The notes below the pieces were generated by a model. That model was not told the DNA's origin. It made no database searches and worked only from the letters and a program-made list of their open reading frames with translations. From Parasphingorhabdus cellanae (GTDB lineage Bacteria; Pseudomonadota; Alphaproteobacteria; Sphingomonadales; Sphingomonadaceae), in the NCBI RefSeq assembly GCF_017498565.1, contig NZ_CP071794.1, forward strand, positions 2,284,001 through 2,348,000: 64,000 nucleotides of DNA, written 5' to 3'. Shown one piece after another: positions 53,820-63,596 of this stretch. The position numbers and the translations under genes were made by a program. Position 1 is the first letter of the stretch. Every line of letters begins with the position of its first letter.

Positions 53820-53982
53820 GTCCATACTCCGTGAATTTTATGTCTGTTCTTTTTACGCTGGGCCGCCGATTTGGTTCCTTGGCGACGGTAAAAATCCCAG
53901 ATTGTCGGGCTAATTTGCTGGCAGAACGCGACATCTTCCTGTTAGAGTATCGGAGCAGTAACCGATAACGCAGGAGCAAAAT

Positions 53983-55776
53983 TTGGATTGGGCTAGTTAT
54001 TGGGATATCGCGAAGCCTTATGTTGGATTGGTGATATTATTTGCCTTATTTACAGCCTTTGTGGGTGAGCGCCGCCCGCCAGCGGTGACCGCAGTGGTTG
54101 CTGCTGCTTTGATGATGGTGATCGGATTGCTCAGCAGCGATGACATGCTGTCGGTCTTTTCCAATCCTGCGCCGCTGACGATCGGCGCGATGTTCATTTT
54201 GTCGGGTGCACTGGTCCGGACAGGAGTGATCGAGGCACTCGCCGGCTTCGCGGCGCGCAAGGCGGAAACCCGGCCTTTCATGGCGATAGGCGGGTTTCTG
54301 GGCGGAACTTTTGCCTCATCGGCCTTTGTCAACAATACCCCTGTGGTTATCATCCTGATCCCGATCATGCGCAGAATTGCCAAGGTATCGGGCATCGCGG
54401 CTAGCAAGCTGCTCATTCCGCTTTCCTACATCTCGATATTGGGTGGCAGCCTGACTTTGCTCGGTACATCGACAAACTTGTTGGTCGACGGTGTTGCTCA
54501 AGAAAATGGCCAGGCCGCCTTTGGCTTGTTTGAAATAACCCAAGTGGGTTTGATTGCCGCGGTAACCGGCATTGTGATGATCGCAATATTAGGGCCGCTA
54601 TTTTTGCCAAAGCGGGATAGCGAAAGCCTGGCCGACCAGATACCGGCGTCGCAATATCTGACCGATATACGGATCGACGAGGAAAGCGAATTTGTGGGCA
54701 AGAAAATTTCCGACATTGGCGCTTTTACGCCGTCGGGAGTGGCGATACTGGGCCGCCGGGTCGGCACTGGTATTGATCGGTTTCAGTTTGCTGACCATGT
54801 CGTGATTGGAGGGGAAACACTGGTGGCTTCTGTGACCCAGGAAGAGCTGTTATCCCTCGCAGAAATTGATGGTATCTTATTGGGTTATGCTGGCGTCAAG
54901 CAACCAACGATTCCGCTGGCTGACGAACATACCCGGTTGGTTGAGTTGGTAATTGGACCGTCCCATCGATCAGTCGGCAAGACCCTCCCCAACCTGCCCT
55001 TTTTATCCCGTGTACCTGCCCGTGTTCTCGGCCTTTCCAGACCACGCCATGTCGCCGGACCCACATTGGCCGATGCGCGCATCCGGCACGGTGACAGTTT
55101 GCTGGTACAGACCGATGACCTGTCTGTTGGGGTCTTACAGGAAAATGTCGATCTGGTGCACCTGGAGGAACCGGATGCCAAAGCCTACCGCCGCCGCCGC
55201 GCGCCGGTCGCCATCCTCACACTGGCCATCATCATCATTGCGGCCAGCCTGGGCGTCATGCCCATCGCTGCACTCGCGATGCTGGGCGTGGCAGCCGTCT
55301 TGCTGACCAAATGTATCGACAGCGAAGAGGCGTGGGGGGCGATAGACGGCAATGTGCTGGTGCTGATCTTCGCGATGCTGGCGGTGGGCAAGGGGCTGGA
55401 AAATGCCGGAACGGTGCAACTGATTATCGACACGCTGCTGCCGCTGCTCAACATGATATCGCCGCTCTGGCTGATCATCGCGGTCTATTCGCTCACCTCG
55501 CTGCTCACCGAAACGGCGACCAATAACGCGGTGGCTGTCATCATGACGCCACTGGTCATCGGCATTGCCGAGCAAACTGGCGTGGATGTCCGCAGCCTGC
55601 TGGTCGCGGTGATGTTCGGCGCCTCGGCCAGCTTCGCAACGCCGGTGGGCTATCAGACCAACACTCTCGTCTATACGGCGGGCGCATACCGCTTCTCGGA
55701 TTTTGTGAAAATCGGCCTGCCGCTTAATATCGGTGTAGGGCTAGCGGCCTGTTTTGCGATCTATTATATTTTTTGA
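53983..55776 (+). CDS. SLC13/DASS family transporter with TrkA-C domains
   Basis: A 597-residue inner-membrane carrier. The two SNT-like motifs of the family appear as VNNTPVVIILIP/LGTSTNLLVDG in the first half and TATNNAVAVIMTPL in the second half. Between them (about residues 210-400) are two RCK_C/TrkA-C domains. Such proteins take up dicarboxylates, sulfate or phosphate with sodium. The start is TTG at 53983 (TTG GAT TGG), supported by AGGAG with a seven-base gap. Confidence 0.87.
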   Translation: MDWASYWDIAKPYVGLVILFALFTAFVGERRPPAVTAVVAAALMMVIGLLSSDDMLSVFSNPAPLTIGAMFILSGALVRTGVIEALAGFAARKAETRPFMAIGGFLGGTFASSAFVNNTPVVIILIPIMRRIAKVSGIAASKLLIPLSYISILGGSLTLLGTSTNLLVDGVAQENGQAAFGLFEITQVGLIAAVTGIVMIAILGPLFLPKRDSESLADQIPASQYLTDIRIDEESEFVGKKISDIGAFTPSGVAILGRRVGTGIDRFQFADHVVIGGETLVASVTQEELLSLAEIDGILLGYAGVKQPTIPLADEHTRLVELVIGPSHRSVGKTLPNLPFLSRVPARVLGLSRPRHVAGPTLADARIRHGDSLLVQTDDLSVGVLQENVDLVHLEEPDAKAYRRRRAPVAILTLAIIIIAASLGVMPIAALAMLGVAAVLLTKCIDSEEAWGAIDGNVLVLIFAMLAVGKGLENAGTVQLIIDTLLPLLNMISPLWLIIAVYSLTSLLTETATNNAVAVIMTPLVIGIAEQTGVDVRSLLVAVMFGASASFATPVGYQTNTLVYTAGAYRFSDFVKIGLPLNIGVGLAACFAIYYIF

Positions 55777-55778
55777 GA

Positions 55779-55807
55779 TTGACATTGTACGATAATCGGT
55801 ACATATT
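55779..55807 (+). promoter_or_regulatory. Promoter and operator of yefM-yoeB
   Basis: TTGACA (55779-55784), a 17-base spacer and CATATT (55802-55807) form a sigma-70-like promoter. The palindrome TGTAC-N8-GTACA (55786-55790 and 55799-55803) lies in the spacer and touches the -10 box. E. coli YefM-YoeB binds palindromes with a TGTACA core, so autorepression is likely. Confidence 0.65.
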
Positions 55808-55813
55808 TTACAA

Positions 55814-56068
55814 ATGTTGATGGAAAACTTTTCAAACGCTCGTGCCAATCTAAAAGCGCTGATGGACCGTGTTGTCGCCGATCGTGCGCCGGTAAAGATC
55901 ACGCGTCAGCGCGGAGAAGCAGTGGTCATGATAGCCGAAAGCGAATGGGCTGGTATGGAGGAGACGATACATTTGTTATCCTCTCCCGCCAACGCCAAAG
56001 AACTGTTAGAATCAATCGCACAACTTGATGCCGGCGAGGGCCAGGAACGTGAGCTAATTGACCCATGA
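55814..56068 (+). CDS. yefM: YefM-type antitoxin (Phd/YefM family)
   Basis: An 84-residue antitoxin. The N-terminal DNA-binding part has NARANLKALMDRVVADRAP and VKITRQRGEAVVMIAESEW; the C-terminal part wraps the toxin. The ATG lies only 7 bases after the -10 box and has no Shine-Dalgarno, so the mRNA may be leaderless; ATG at 55820 is an alternative. It overlaps the toxin gene by 4 bases. Confidence 0.92.
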   Translation: MLMENFSNARANLKALMDRVVADRAPVKITRQRGEAVVMIAESEWAGMEETIHLLSSPANAKELLESIAQLDAGEGQERELIDP

Positions 56069-56331
56069 AGCTCGCCTTTTCCGAAAAGGCTTGGAATCAC
56101 TATCTTTACTGGCAAGACAAAGACCGAAAGACGCTCAAGCGTATCAACGCTTTGCTGGAAGAATGTCGGCGGCACCCATTTGAGGGCACAGGCAAACCCG
56201 AACCCTTGCGCGGCCAGCTAAAAGGCTGGTGGTCGCGGCGGATTACGCAGGAACACCGACTGGTTTATCGGGTACGCGGCGAAGGTGGCGCCCAAGTGTT
56301 GGAAGTGGCGCAGTGCCGGTATCATTATTGA
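56065..56331 (+). CDS. yoeB: YoeB-type mRNA interferase toxin
   Basis: An 88-residue RelE-fold ribonuclease that cuts mRNA on the ribosome. The catalytic residues E46 (in GKPEPLRG), R65 (EHRLVYRV) and H87 with final Y88 (CRYHY) are all present, so the toxin appears intact. FSEKAWNHYLYWQDKDRKTL is typical. It overlaps yefM by 4 bases (ATGA), as is usual. Confidence 0.94.
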   Translation: MKLAFSEKAWNHYLYWQDKDRKTLKRINALLEECRRHPFEGTGKPEPLRGQLKGWWSRRITQEHRLVYRVRGEGGAQVLEVAQCRYHY

Positions 56332-56335
56332 AGAA

Positions 56336-56608
56336 ATGAAAATGTGGAAGCTGTTGCTCGGACCTTATTGGCTGCTTTGCGCATCTCATTTCTACATCGC
56401 AAGCCTGCTTAGCCCACTGGTTTCGATACCTGCCATTTTACTGACATTTTTCAGCATGGTCGCAATGCTCTTCGGGGGATTTCGATTGTCAAATATCACA
56501 GAACAAGCAGTTGTGGTCCGAACTGTCGTTCCGTTCAGCATATGCGGCTTGATAGCCTATTTGATCCTGCTCCCCGCTGCGTTGATCACCGCTCCCTCGT
56601 CGCGCTGA
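56336..56608 (+). CDS. Hypothetical small membrane protein
   Basis: About 90 residues with three hydrophobic segments, starting MKMWKLLLGPYWLLCASHFY. It starts 4 bases after the yoeB stop, with GAAGAA upstream, and could be carried on the same transcript. Its last 23 bases overlap the convergent prfC. No family is recognised. ATG at 56342 is an alternative start. Confidence 0.5.
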   Translation: MKMWKLLLGPYWLLCASHFYIASLLSPLVSIPAILLTFFSMVAMLFGGFRLSNITEQAVVVRTVVPFSICGLIAYLILLPAALITAPSSR

Positions 56609-58154
56609 ATTTAATCTCCGGATTGCGTTCTTCCTGATAATTCACATCCCACGCGGATTTGGCGAGGAATACCAGATTGTCGTCGCGATCCTTGGCAAGG
56701 CTGGTCTGGTTGATATTGGCGAAAGCGTTCAGCACCTCATCATCGCCGCTGATCCAACGGGCGGTTTCAAAGGGAGCGGGTTCGAGGCCGGCCTCGACCT
56801 TATATTCTGCTGACAGGCGGCTCACCAACACTTCGAGCTGCAACTGACCGACCACGCCGATAATCCAGTTGGCGCCGATTTCGGGATAGAAAACCTGCAC
56901 GACGCCTTCTTCGCTGAGGTCATCCAGCGCCTTGCGCAGCTTCTTGATCTGTGTCGGATCTTTCAGGATCACACGGCGCAGGATTTCCGGCGCAAAGTTC
57001 GGCAGGCCGGTAATCCGCACCTGATTTTTTTCGCTCAGCGTATCGCCGACCCGCAATGTCCCGTGATTGGGAATGCCGATAATGTCGCCGGGCAGCGCGG
57101 TATCAGCAATTTCGCGGTCCTGCGCGAAGAATAATATCGGACTGTGGATGGCAATCGGTTTGCCAAGCGCCGAAGGCGTCAGTTTCATGCCGCGTTTAAA
57201 CTCGCCGGAGCACAGCCGCATGAAGGCGATGCGGTCGCGATGCTGCGGATCCATATTCGCCTGAATCTTGAAAATGAAACCGGTGACATCTTTGCTATCG
57301 GGTGCAATCGGAGCGGGTTCCGCTGGCTGTGGCCGCGGGCTCGGCGCATAGTCAGCGATCGCTTCGATCAGCTCTTCCACGCCAAATTGCTTGAGCGCAG
57401 AACCAAAGAAAACCGGGGTGAGGTCGCCATTTTGATAAGCTTCCAGGTCAAAGCTGCTATAGCCGCCTTGCGCCAGTTCGCCTTCGCTGGTGAGCCGTTC
57501 CAGCGCTTCGTCGCTCAGCACATCGGCGAGCTTGGGGTCGTCCAGCCCCTCAAATTGCTGAACCTTGCCATCATAATTTTTGCTGTCGCCATCGGGTTGG
57601 TGCAGCTGGTTGCGATTGAGGTCGTAAATACCCTCAAACTGCCCGCCCATGCCGGTAGGCCAGCTCATCGGGCAAACATCGAGTGCCAGTTTATCGGCGA
57701 CCTCGTCGAGCAGTTCAAACGGATCGCGCCCTTCGCGGTCCACCTTGTTGACAAAGGTAATGATCGGTACGCTGCGCAACCGGCACACTTCAAACAGTTT
57801 CAGCGTCTGCGCCTCAATCCCGCTGGCAGCATCAATCACCATGATCGCGCTGTCTACGGCGGTCAGCGTGCGGTACGTATCCTCGGAAAAATCCTCATGC
57901 CCCGGTGTGTCGAGTAGGTTGAAGGTAATGCCGTTCCGTTCAAACGTCATGACCGAGCTGGTCACGGAAATCCCGCGCTGCTGCTCGATCTTCATCCAGT
58001 CGGACCGCGCACGCCGGTTATCCCCGCGCGCCTTCACCTCACCCGCCAAGTGAATCGCCCCGCCTTTCAACAGAAGTTTTTCCGTCAGGGTCGTTTTACC
58101 CGCATCGGGGTGAGAGATGATGGCGAATGTACGTCGGGGATTGGTCCGGCTCAT
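56586..58154 (-). CDS. prfC: Peptide chain release factor 3 (PrfC)
   Basis: A 522-residue translational GTPase that recycles class I release factors. G1 is SHPDAGKTTLTEK, G2 lies in GISVTSSVM, G3 is DTPGHEDFSED, and G4 is FVNKVDREG. Domains II and III follow in the usual order. It starts one base after the end of pheT (minus strand), so pheS-pheT-prfC are probably one unit. Confidence 0.96.
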   Translation of the reverse strand: MSRTNPRRTFAIISHPDAGKTTLTEKLLLKGGAIHLAGEVKARGDNRRARSDWMKIEQQRGISVTSSVMTFERNGITFNLLDTPGHEDFSEDTYRTLTAVDSAIMVIDAASGIEAQTLKLFEVCRLRSVPIITFVNKVDREGRDPFELLDEVADKLALDVCPMSWPTGMGGQFEGIYDLNRNQLHQPDGDSKNYDGKVQQFEGLDDPKLADVLSDEALERLTSEGELAQGGYSSFDLEAYQNGDLTPVFFGSALKQFGVEELIEAIADYAPSPRPQPAEPAPIAPDSKDVTGFIFKIQANMDPQHRDRIAFMRLCSGEFKRGMKLTPSALGKPIAIHSPILFFAQDREIADTALPGDIIGIPNHGTLRVGDTLSEKNQVRITGLPNFAPEILRRVILKDPTQIKKLRKALDDLSEEGVVQVFYPEIGANWIIGVVGQLQLEVLVSRLSAEYKVEAGLEPAPFETARWISGDDEVLNAFANINQTSLAKDRDDNLVFLAKSAWDVNYQEERNPEIKFSATRER

Positions 58155-58155
58155 C

Positions 58156-60630
58156 TTACCCTCTTAGCTCCGCGCCCAGTTTCGCGGCGCTGGTGACGAC
58201 TTTGTCCGAAACGGCTTTCAAATCCTCCTCCGTCAATGTCGCATCCACCGGCTGCAGCGTGACTTCCACCGCCAGCGACTTCTTGCCTTCACCAACACTG
58301 GCCCCTTCGAACAGATCGAACAGGCGCGCGGCGGTGATCAATTTCTTGTCCGCGCCTTTCACCGCCCGAACCAGATCGCCGGCGGGTAAGCCCGCATCGA
58401 CGATGAACGCGAAATCGCGGGTTACGGCTTGCAGCGCCGGCGGGGCAAAGGCCGCGCGCATGTGGCTTGTGGCTTTTTTCACCGGAATGGCGTCGAGGAA
58501 AATCTCGGCAGCGACAGCCGTGCCTTTTAAACCCAATGCCTTGGTCACGGACGGGTGTAGCACGCCATAGGCGGCGAGAATTTTCTTTGGCCCCAGACGC
58601 AGCGTGCCGGATTGGCCGGGGTGATAATGATCACCCGCTTCGTCAAAATCCATCAGCTTCTCGGTTGGTGCGCCAGCGGCCTCCAAAATCGCAAGTACTT
58701 CGGCCTTGGCGTCAAACGAATCATATTTGGTCGCTGCACCGGATTGCCAGCTGCGCGCCCGATTCTCGCCCGCCAGCACGAAACCAATGGTCTGATGCTC
58801 GGTGGATTCGAGATAGCGGCGCCCTACTTCGAACAAGCGAATGGACGATGCACCGCGATCGGCGTTACGCTGGGCAGCGGCAATCAGACCGGGCAGCAGC
58901 GAGGGGCGCATGACTTTCAGGTCTTCGCTGATCGGATTGGCAAGCGACCAGGTGCCGCCGCCAAAGGGCGCGGCTTCCTTGTCGGAGATAAAGCTCCAGG
59001 TCACGGTTTCATTCAACCCGCGCGCGGCCGCAGCGCGGCGCGCCTTACGCTCGGCCAGTTGCTCCGGCGATGCCGTGGGTTTGGCGACGCCGGGCTTGCG
59101 TGGCAGTGGCGTGGAGGGAACGCTGTCCAGCCCCTCAATCCGAACGACTTCCTCGACCAGATCCTGCCAGCCTGCGACGTCACGACGCCAGGTCGGGGGC
59201 GTGACATTCCAGCGGGGAGCATCACCCCCATCCGTATTCCCGCGTAGGCGGGAATCCATCTCCACCGCCTCGCCAGCTGCAGCTTCGGGAGATAGGCTCC
59301 CGCCTGCGCGGGAGCACAGCGATACCTGAAAACCCAGCGCTTCCAATATGGATTTCTGTTTTTCCGGCGCAACATCGATACCGCCCAAAGCAGCACATTG
59401 CTTGGGATCATAGCTGATCGTGGGCATATCCGTCGGCGGTGTTCCTGCGCGGGTTATGTCGCTGGCCTTGCCGCCGCAAAGCTCGAGCACCAGGGCGGTC
59501 GCAATATCAAGGCCATCGTCCAAAAAGGCCGGATCCACACCGCGTTCGAAACGCTGGCGCGCATCGCTGGTGAGCATCAGTTTCTGACCGGTTTTGGCAA
59601 TCGAAGCGGGATCGAAATAGGCGCACTCGATCAGGACTTCGGTGGTGGACTCTTCCGACCCGGTGTCGGCACCACCCATGATGCCGCCAATGTCATGCGC
59701 GCCATTGTCATCGGCAATAACGGTCATGCTTTCATCAAGCACATACTCTTTGTCGTTCAGCGCCGTCAGTTTTTCGCCCGTTTTGGCCTTGCGCGCAACC
59801 AGACCGCCGTTGAGCTTGGCCACATCATAGACGTGCAATGGCCGTCCGTGATCGAGCATCACATAATTGGTGATATCAACGAGTGCGTTTATCGGCTTTT
59901 GACCTGCGGATTTCAGCCGCGCCTGCATCCAGTCCGGTGACGGACCATTAGTCAGGCCAGTTACCGTGCAGCCATAAAAGGCGGGACAACCTTCCGTATC
60001 ATCCGTGTGTACATCCGGGCCAGCGCCACTGCGCGCCACGGAATCGATATCCAGTGGCTTCAGCGAGCCAACGCCCGCCGCGGCCAGATCACGGGCAATG
60101 CCGCGTACGCCCATACAATCCTGACGATTGGGTGTGATTGCTATGTCCACAATCGGGTCATCAAGCTGTGCATAATCCGCATAGCTTGTGCCAACTTTCG
60201 ATGCGGCATCGGCGGGCAGTTCGATGATCCCGTCATGGTCGTCGCCCAGTTCCAGTTCCCGCGCGCTGCACATCATGCCAAAGCTCTCGACCTCACGGAT
60301 TTTCGCGGGTTTCAGCGTGAAGTCACTGCCCGGAATATAGGTGCCGGGCGGGCCAAAGACGCCAACCATGTCCTTGCGCGCATTGGGTGCGCCGCAAACG
60401 ACCTGCCACGGGTCATTGGACCCATCATCAACCTTAAGCAGTTGCAGCTTGTCCGCATTGGGATGCGGCCCGGCTTCGATGACCTTGGCTACACGGAACG
60501 GGCGCAAGGCATCGGCAGGGTTCTCCAACCCTTCCAGTTCCAATCCGATTGCTGTCAGCTTTTCGGTAATTTCGGTCAGGCTTGCATCTGTATCGAGATG
60601 GGCTTTGAGCCAGCTTAGCGAGAACTTCAT
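58156..60630 (-). CDS. pheT: Phenylalanyl-tRNA synthetase beta subunit PheT with in-frame repeat insert
   Basis: An 824-residue subunit. The N-terminal tRNA-binding (EMAP-like) domain has [15 protein letters not shown] at about residues 54-68. B3/B4, a B5 domain, the catalytic-like core and the C-terminal ferredoxin anticodon-binding domain follow. Residues 439-466 (CSRAGG ... MDSRLRGNT) are encoded by an 84-base palindromic repeat (59234-59317) and interrupt the B5 region between GFQVSL and the conserved [12 protein letters not shown]. The frame stays open and the rest is intact, so the subunit is presumably functional. It overlaps pheS by 4 bases. Confidence 0.95.
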   Translation of the reverse strand: MKFSLSWLKAHLDTDASLTEITEKLTAIGLELEGLENPADALRPFRVAKVIEAGPHPNADKLQLLKVDDGSNDPWQVVCGAPNARKDMVGVFGPPGTYIPGSDFTLKPAKIREVESFGMMCSARELELGDDHDGIIELPADAASKVGTSYADYAQLDDPIVDIAITPNRQDCMGVRGIARDLAAAGVGSLKPLDIDSVARSGAGPDVHTDDTEGCPAFYGCTVTGLTNGPSPDWMQARLKSAGQKPINALVDITNYVMLDHGRPLHVYDVAKLNGGLVARKAKTGEKLTALNDKEYVLDESMTVIADDNGAHDIGGIMGGADTGSEESTTEVLIECAYFDPASIAKTGQKLMLTSDARQRFERGVDPAFLDDGLDIATALVLELCGGKASDITRAGTPPTDMPTISYDPKQCAALGGIDVAPEKQKSILEALGFQVSLCSRAGGSLSPEAAAGEAVEMDSRLRGNTDGGDAPRWNVTPPTWRRDVAGWQDLVEEVVRIEGLDSVPSTPLPRKPGVAKPTASPEQLAERKARRAAAARGLNETVTWSFISDKEAAPFGGGTWSLANPISEDLKVMRPSLLPGLIAAAQRNADRGASSIRLFEVGRRYLESTEHQTIGFVLAGENRARSWQSGAATKYDSFDAKAEVLAILEAAGAPTEKLMDFDEAGDHYHPGQSGTLRLGPKKILAAYGVLHPSVTKALGLKGTAVAAEIFLDAIPVKKATSHMRAAFAPPALQAVTRDFAFIVDAGLPAGDLVRAVKGADKKLITAARLFDLFEGASVGEGKKSLAVEVTLQPVDATLTEEDLKAVSDKVVTSAAKLGAELRG
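59234..59317. repeat. Palindromic repeat inserted in frame within pheT
   Basis: Arms GTATTCCCGCGTAGGCGGGA... (59234-59263) and its inverted counterpart (59287-59317). The element is 84 bases long, 28 codons, so the reading frame is preserved and contains no stop. A related intergenic copy lies at 37539-37624. Confidence 0.85.
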
Positions 60631-61742
60631 GCGCCCACTCCTCCGCTTAACGTCGGTACATCGAGCGCGTCAAATCCATAATGCTCCATCCAGCGCAGAT
60701 CACCGTCAAAAAACGCCCGCAAATCGTCCATGCCATATTTCAGCATCGCCAGCCGGTCGATGCCGCAGCCAAAGGCAAAGCCCTGCCAGATATCGGGGTC
60801 GAGCCCGCAATTGCGGATGACATTGGGATGGACCATGCCGGAACCCAGAATTTCCATCCAGCCGCCATTGTCGCCGCGCGGATCACCGCCGATTATACGG
60901 CGGCCTTTTTCGACCGAGAAGCCGACATCGACTTCTGCCGAAGGCTCTGTGAACGGGAAATAGCTTGGGCGCAGGCGCAGTTCGATATCGTCCCGCTCGA
61001 AAAACGCACGAACAAAGGTTTCGAGCGTCCATTTGAGATGACCCATGTGAATATTCTTGTCGATCACCAGGCCTTCGACCTGATGGAACATCGGTGTGTG
61101 TGTCGCATCGCTGTCGCTGCGATAGGTGCGGCCCGGCGCGATAATATATATCGGCGCGCCCTCACCATCAGTCTGTTTCGCCACATCCATCATCGTGCGG
61201 ATTTGCACGGGTGAGGTGTGCGTGCGTAGCAATTTCGGCATGCCCTTATCGTCGGTTTGCGGGAAATAGAAGGTGTCATGCATCGCGCGCGCCGGATGGG
61301 TTTCCGGAATATTGAGCGCGGTGAAATTATGCCAGTCATCTTCGATTTCCGGACCGGTAGCAACCGAGAAGCCGAGGTCGGCGAATATTTCAGCCAGTTC
61401 ATCCATCACCTGCGAAACCGGATGAATGCTGCCCTTTGGCGCGCTTGGCGGCGGCAAGGTCATGTCGAGCTTTTCGGTCGCAAGCCGTGCGTTCAGCGCT
61501 TCCGTCTCAATGCTGTCCTTTCGCGCGGCAATCGCATCGGCCACGGCCTGACGGGCGCCGTTGATTTTGGGGCCTTCACTCTGGCGTTCTTCGGGCGTCA
61601 TTTTGCCAAGCGTTTTGAGCAGCAGCGAAATCTCGCCTTTCTTGCCCAGCGCAGCAACGCGGATCGCTTCCAAAGCATCGCCATCACCGGCCGCTGCTAT
61701 CTGTCCGAGATAATTCTCTTTAATTGCTTCGATGTCACTCAT
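60627..61742 (-). CDS. pheS: Phenylalanyl-tRNA synthetase alpha subunit PheS
   Basis: A 371-residue catalytic subunit. An N-terminal coiled-coil helix region ([20 protein letters not shown]) is followed by the class II core: motif 2 ([20 protein letters not shown]) and motif 3 ([17 protein letters not shown]). It forms the alpha2beta2 enzyme with PheT. ATG at 61742 is chosen; an upstream frame to 61805 reads through a palindromic repeat and is spurious. Overlap with pheT is 4 bases. Confidence 0.97.
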   Translation of the reverse strand: MSDIEAIKENYLGQIAAAGDGDALEAIRVAALGKKGEISLLLKTLGKMTPEERQSEGPKINGARQAVADAIAARKDSIETEALNARLATEKLDMTLPPPSAPKGSIHPVSQVMDELAEIFADLGFSVATGPEIEDDWHNFTALNIPETHPARAMHDTFYFPQTDDKGMPKLLRTHTSPVQIRTMMDVAKQTDGEGAPIYIIAPGRTYRSDSDATHTPMFHQVEGLVIDKNIHMGHLKWTLETFVRAFFERDDIELRLRPSYFPFTEPSAEVDVGFSVEKGRRIIGGDPRGDNGGWMEILGSGMVHPNVIRNCGLDPDIWQGFAFGCGIDRLAMLKYGMDDLRAFFDGDLRWMEHYGFDALDVPTLSGGVGA

Positions 61743-61754
61743 ATTCTTACCCTC

Positions 61755-61832
61755 CGTCATCCCAGCGAAAGCTGAGATCTCATACCGGAACCGTTCTGCC
61801 TCCAAGAGATTCCAGCTTTCGCTGGAATGACG
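61755..61832. repeat. Palindromic repeat (CGTCATCCCAGCGAAAGCTG type) upstream of pheS
   Basis: Inverted 27-base arms at 61755-61781 and 61806-61832, nearly identical, with a 24-base centre. It lies 13 bases before the pheS start, between the rplT terminator and pheS, so it must be in or near the pheS leader. Confidence 0.85.
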
Positions 61833-61880
61833 ATGTCCTTTTCTGTTGCCCGTCTAGGCAACCCGCTCGAAAAACCCAAT

Positions 61881-61913
61881 AAAAAAGCGCCGCGAGATTG
61901 CTCTCCGGCGCTT
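61881..61913 (-). terminator. Rho-independent terminator after rplT
   Basis: On the minus strand AAGCGCCG (61913-61906) pairs with CGGCGCTT (61892-61885), followed by a run of six T (61886-61881). It lies 20 bases after the rplT stop and separates the rpmI-rplT unit from pheS. Confidence 0.88.
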
Positions 61914-61933
61914 CTTTGAAATTATATAAACAC

Positions 61934-62296
61934 TTAAGCTTTCGCTAGAGCATCCTGCGCCTGTTTGATGAGGCCGCTAAACATAGCAGGTTCATTCATC
62001 GCCAGGTCGGCCATGACTTTACGGTCGAGTTCAATGCCAGCAAGCTTGGTTCCGTGAATGAATGTGCCGTATGTCATACCTTCTGCGCGAACCGCAGCGT
62101 TGATACGCTGAATCCAGATGGCGCGGAAAGCGCGTTTCTTAACTTTGCGATCGCGATACGCATATTGGCCGGCTTTTTCGACCGCCTGCCGCGCGACGCG
62201 GATGGTATTTTTCCGGCGGCCATAATAGCCCTTCGCCTGTACCAATAATCTTTTATGTTTTGTACGAGTGGTCGTACCCCGTTTTACACGTGCCAT
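61934..62296 (-). CDS. rplT: 50S ribosomal protein L20
   Basis: A 120-residue basic ribosomal protein. It begins [20 protein letters not shown], followed by [20 protein letters not shown] and [21 protein letters not shown]20 is essential for early 50S assembly and in some bacteria represses its own operon. It follows rpmI by about 45 bases and has its own terminator. Confidence 0.98.
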   Translation of the reverse strand: MARVKRGTTTRTKHKRLLVQAKGYYGRRKNTIRVARQAVEKAGQYAYRDRKVKKRAFRAIWIQRINAAVRAEGMTYGTFIHGTKLAGIELDRKVMADLAMNEPAMFSGLIKQAQDALAKA

Positions 62297-62341
62297 TTTC
62301 TATATCCTTGAATTTTTAAAGCGATGGGATCTTCGGTGCTA

Positions 62342-62542
62342 TTAAAGCCCGTAAGGTGCCCATTTCTTGACTGTCCGCGCATCGGCATCACACAATTTCT
62401 TGGTGCCGCGCTGCTGACGGATATATTTGCTGTTATGGCTCATCAAACGGTGGCGTTTGCCGGCTACGCCGTGCTTTACCTTGCCGGTTGCGGTGATTTT
62501 GAAGCGCTTCTTCACACCACTTTTGGTCTTCAACTTGGGCAT
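62342..62542 (-). CDS. rpmI: 50S ribosomal protein L35
   Basis: A 66-residue basic protein starting [20 protein letters not shown] and including [23 protein letters not shown] at 62542 has AAAGGAGACC just upstream. infC, often the first gene of this operon, is not adjacent; an AraC regulator lies upstream instead. Confidence 0.97.
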   Translation of the reverse strand: MPKLKTKSGVKKRFKITATGKVKHGVAGKRHRLMSHNSKYIRQQRGTKKLCDADARTVKKWAPYGL

Positions 62543-62687
62543 TTTGGTCTCCTTTAAAAGTACCGTTACGGACACATGTGGCAGCCCAACACTGGCCAGT
62601 GCGTCACATCGGAAGGGCGGCAATAGCTAGATTCGCCCGAAATGCAAGAAATAAAGCAGTTTCATCGCCGCTTTGTGCAGCGTTTGG

Positions 62688-63596
62688 TCAGGCAGCGTTA
62701 CAATTATCTTCCGAGTCAGGGTCTTCGGGCCTGTCCATAGCCTGCAGGGGGCGACCCAAGGCCTTGGTCCGTTCCCGAGCACCAATGCCAAAAATCGGAT
62801 GCGGCTGCGCCATATATTGTCTCGGTGTGAGTCCCATGAAGCGTTTGAAGTCGCGATTGAAATGGGCTTGATCATAATAGTTGAGGTCGACGCATTCGCT
62901 CCAACTTTGTGAAGGGTTCATTAGAGCTTCGCCCAATGTGCGGACAAAACGCTGTCGCCGCAGCAACAATTTGGGCAGAAAGCCAAAAACGCGATTAGAG
63001 AATCGGCTCAGCTGTTTGGCATCCATGTCGAGACGTTCGCACAGCGCACCGACGCTATCAATCATGGGGTCGGTGAGCGCAAGATGTGCGGCCTCGATTA
63101 GCTCCTCTTCCGGATCGGCTGGCGCCATCGCTTCGAGCAGCAAGTGATTGCACGTATCGACCATCTCTGATTCGAATTCCAAGTTCCGGATGGCATTCCA
63201 GATTTCGGCAAATAGCTCAAATTTATGGGCTGCTTCGGTGTCTATGACTTTATTGGCCCAGCGGGATGCCGGTTGCCCGACAAATTTGTACCAGCCCAGC
63301 GGTAATAGGCCAAAAGCGGCAATATGTGCAGATTTGCTCGATATAGGTGCCGCCAGACTGGTCGGTCCCGTCATGGCCGCCCGAGGCGAATCCTGCGGTT
63401 TTTGATCAGGGGCCATCATTTTTACGCTTCCGCGATAGATATAGCGGATGCTGGCCCATTGCGGCAGGATCAGGTCCGATATCTCCGACTCGTCCGGGCT
63501 CTCTATCTCTGAAAAATAATAGGTGGTCAGATAACGTTGCAGCGGCGGGGGCGGCGCTACAAATCGTGTTTTACTGACGGGCTCTAATGGTTGCAT
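62688..63596 (-). CDS. AraC family transcriptional regulator
   Basis: A 302-residue regulator. The N-terminal part (MQPLEPVSKTRFVAPPPPLQ, then RYLTTYYFSEIE) is a beta-rich sensing domain of the DUF6597 type often seen in such proteins. The C-terminal double helix-turn-helix lies at about residues 180-265, with LDMDAKQLSRFSNRVFGFLP and YYDQAHFNRDFKRFMGLTPR. The target genes and effector are unknown. Its start overlaps the 3' end of the hisN-like gene by 13 bases, so they may share a transcript. Confidence 0.85.
   Translation of the reverse strand: MQPLEPVSKTRFVAPPPPLQRYLTTYYFSEIESPDESEISDLILPQWASIRYIYRGSVKMMAPDQKPQDSPRAAMTGPTSLAAPISSKSAHIAAFGLLPLGWYKFVGQPASRWANKVIDTEAAHKFELFAEIWNAIRNLEFESEMVDTCNHLLLEAMAPADPEEELIEAAHLALTDPMIDSVGALCERLDMDAKQLSRFSNRVFGFLPKLLLRRQRFVRTLGEALMNPSQSWSECVDLNYYDQAHFNRDFKRFMGLTPRQYMAQPHPIFGIGARERTKALGRPLQAMDRPEDPDSEDNCNAA

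Noticed and set aside
53656..53979. Minus-strand frame of 107 codons overlapping the 52-residue ORF
   Set aside because: The alternative frame is rich in Arg, Lys, Cys and His with no pattern and lacks a ribosome site, whereas the shorter frame has GGAG at the right distance.
58156..60630. pheT as a disrupted pseudogene because of the repeat insert
   Set aside because: The insert is 84 bases, in frame and without stop; all domains before and after are intact and pheS is intact and coupled.
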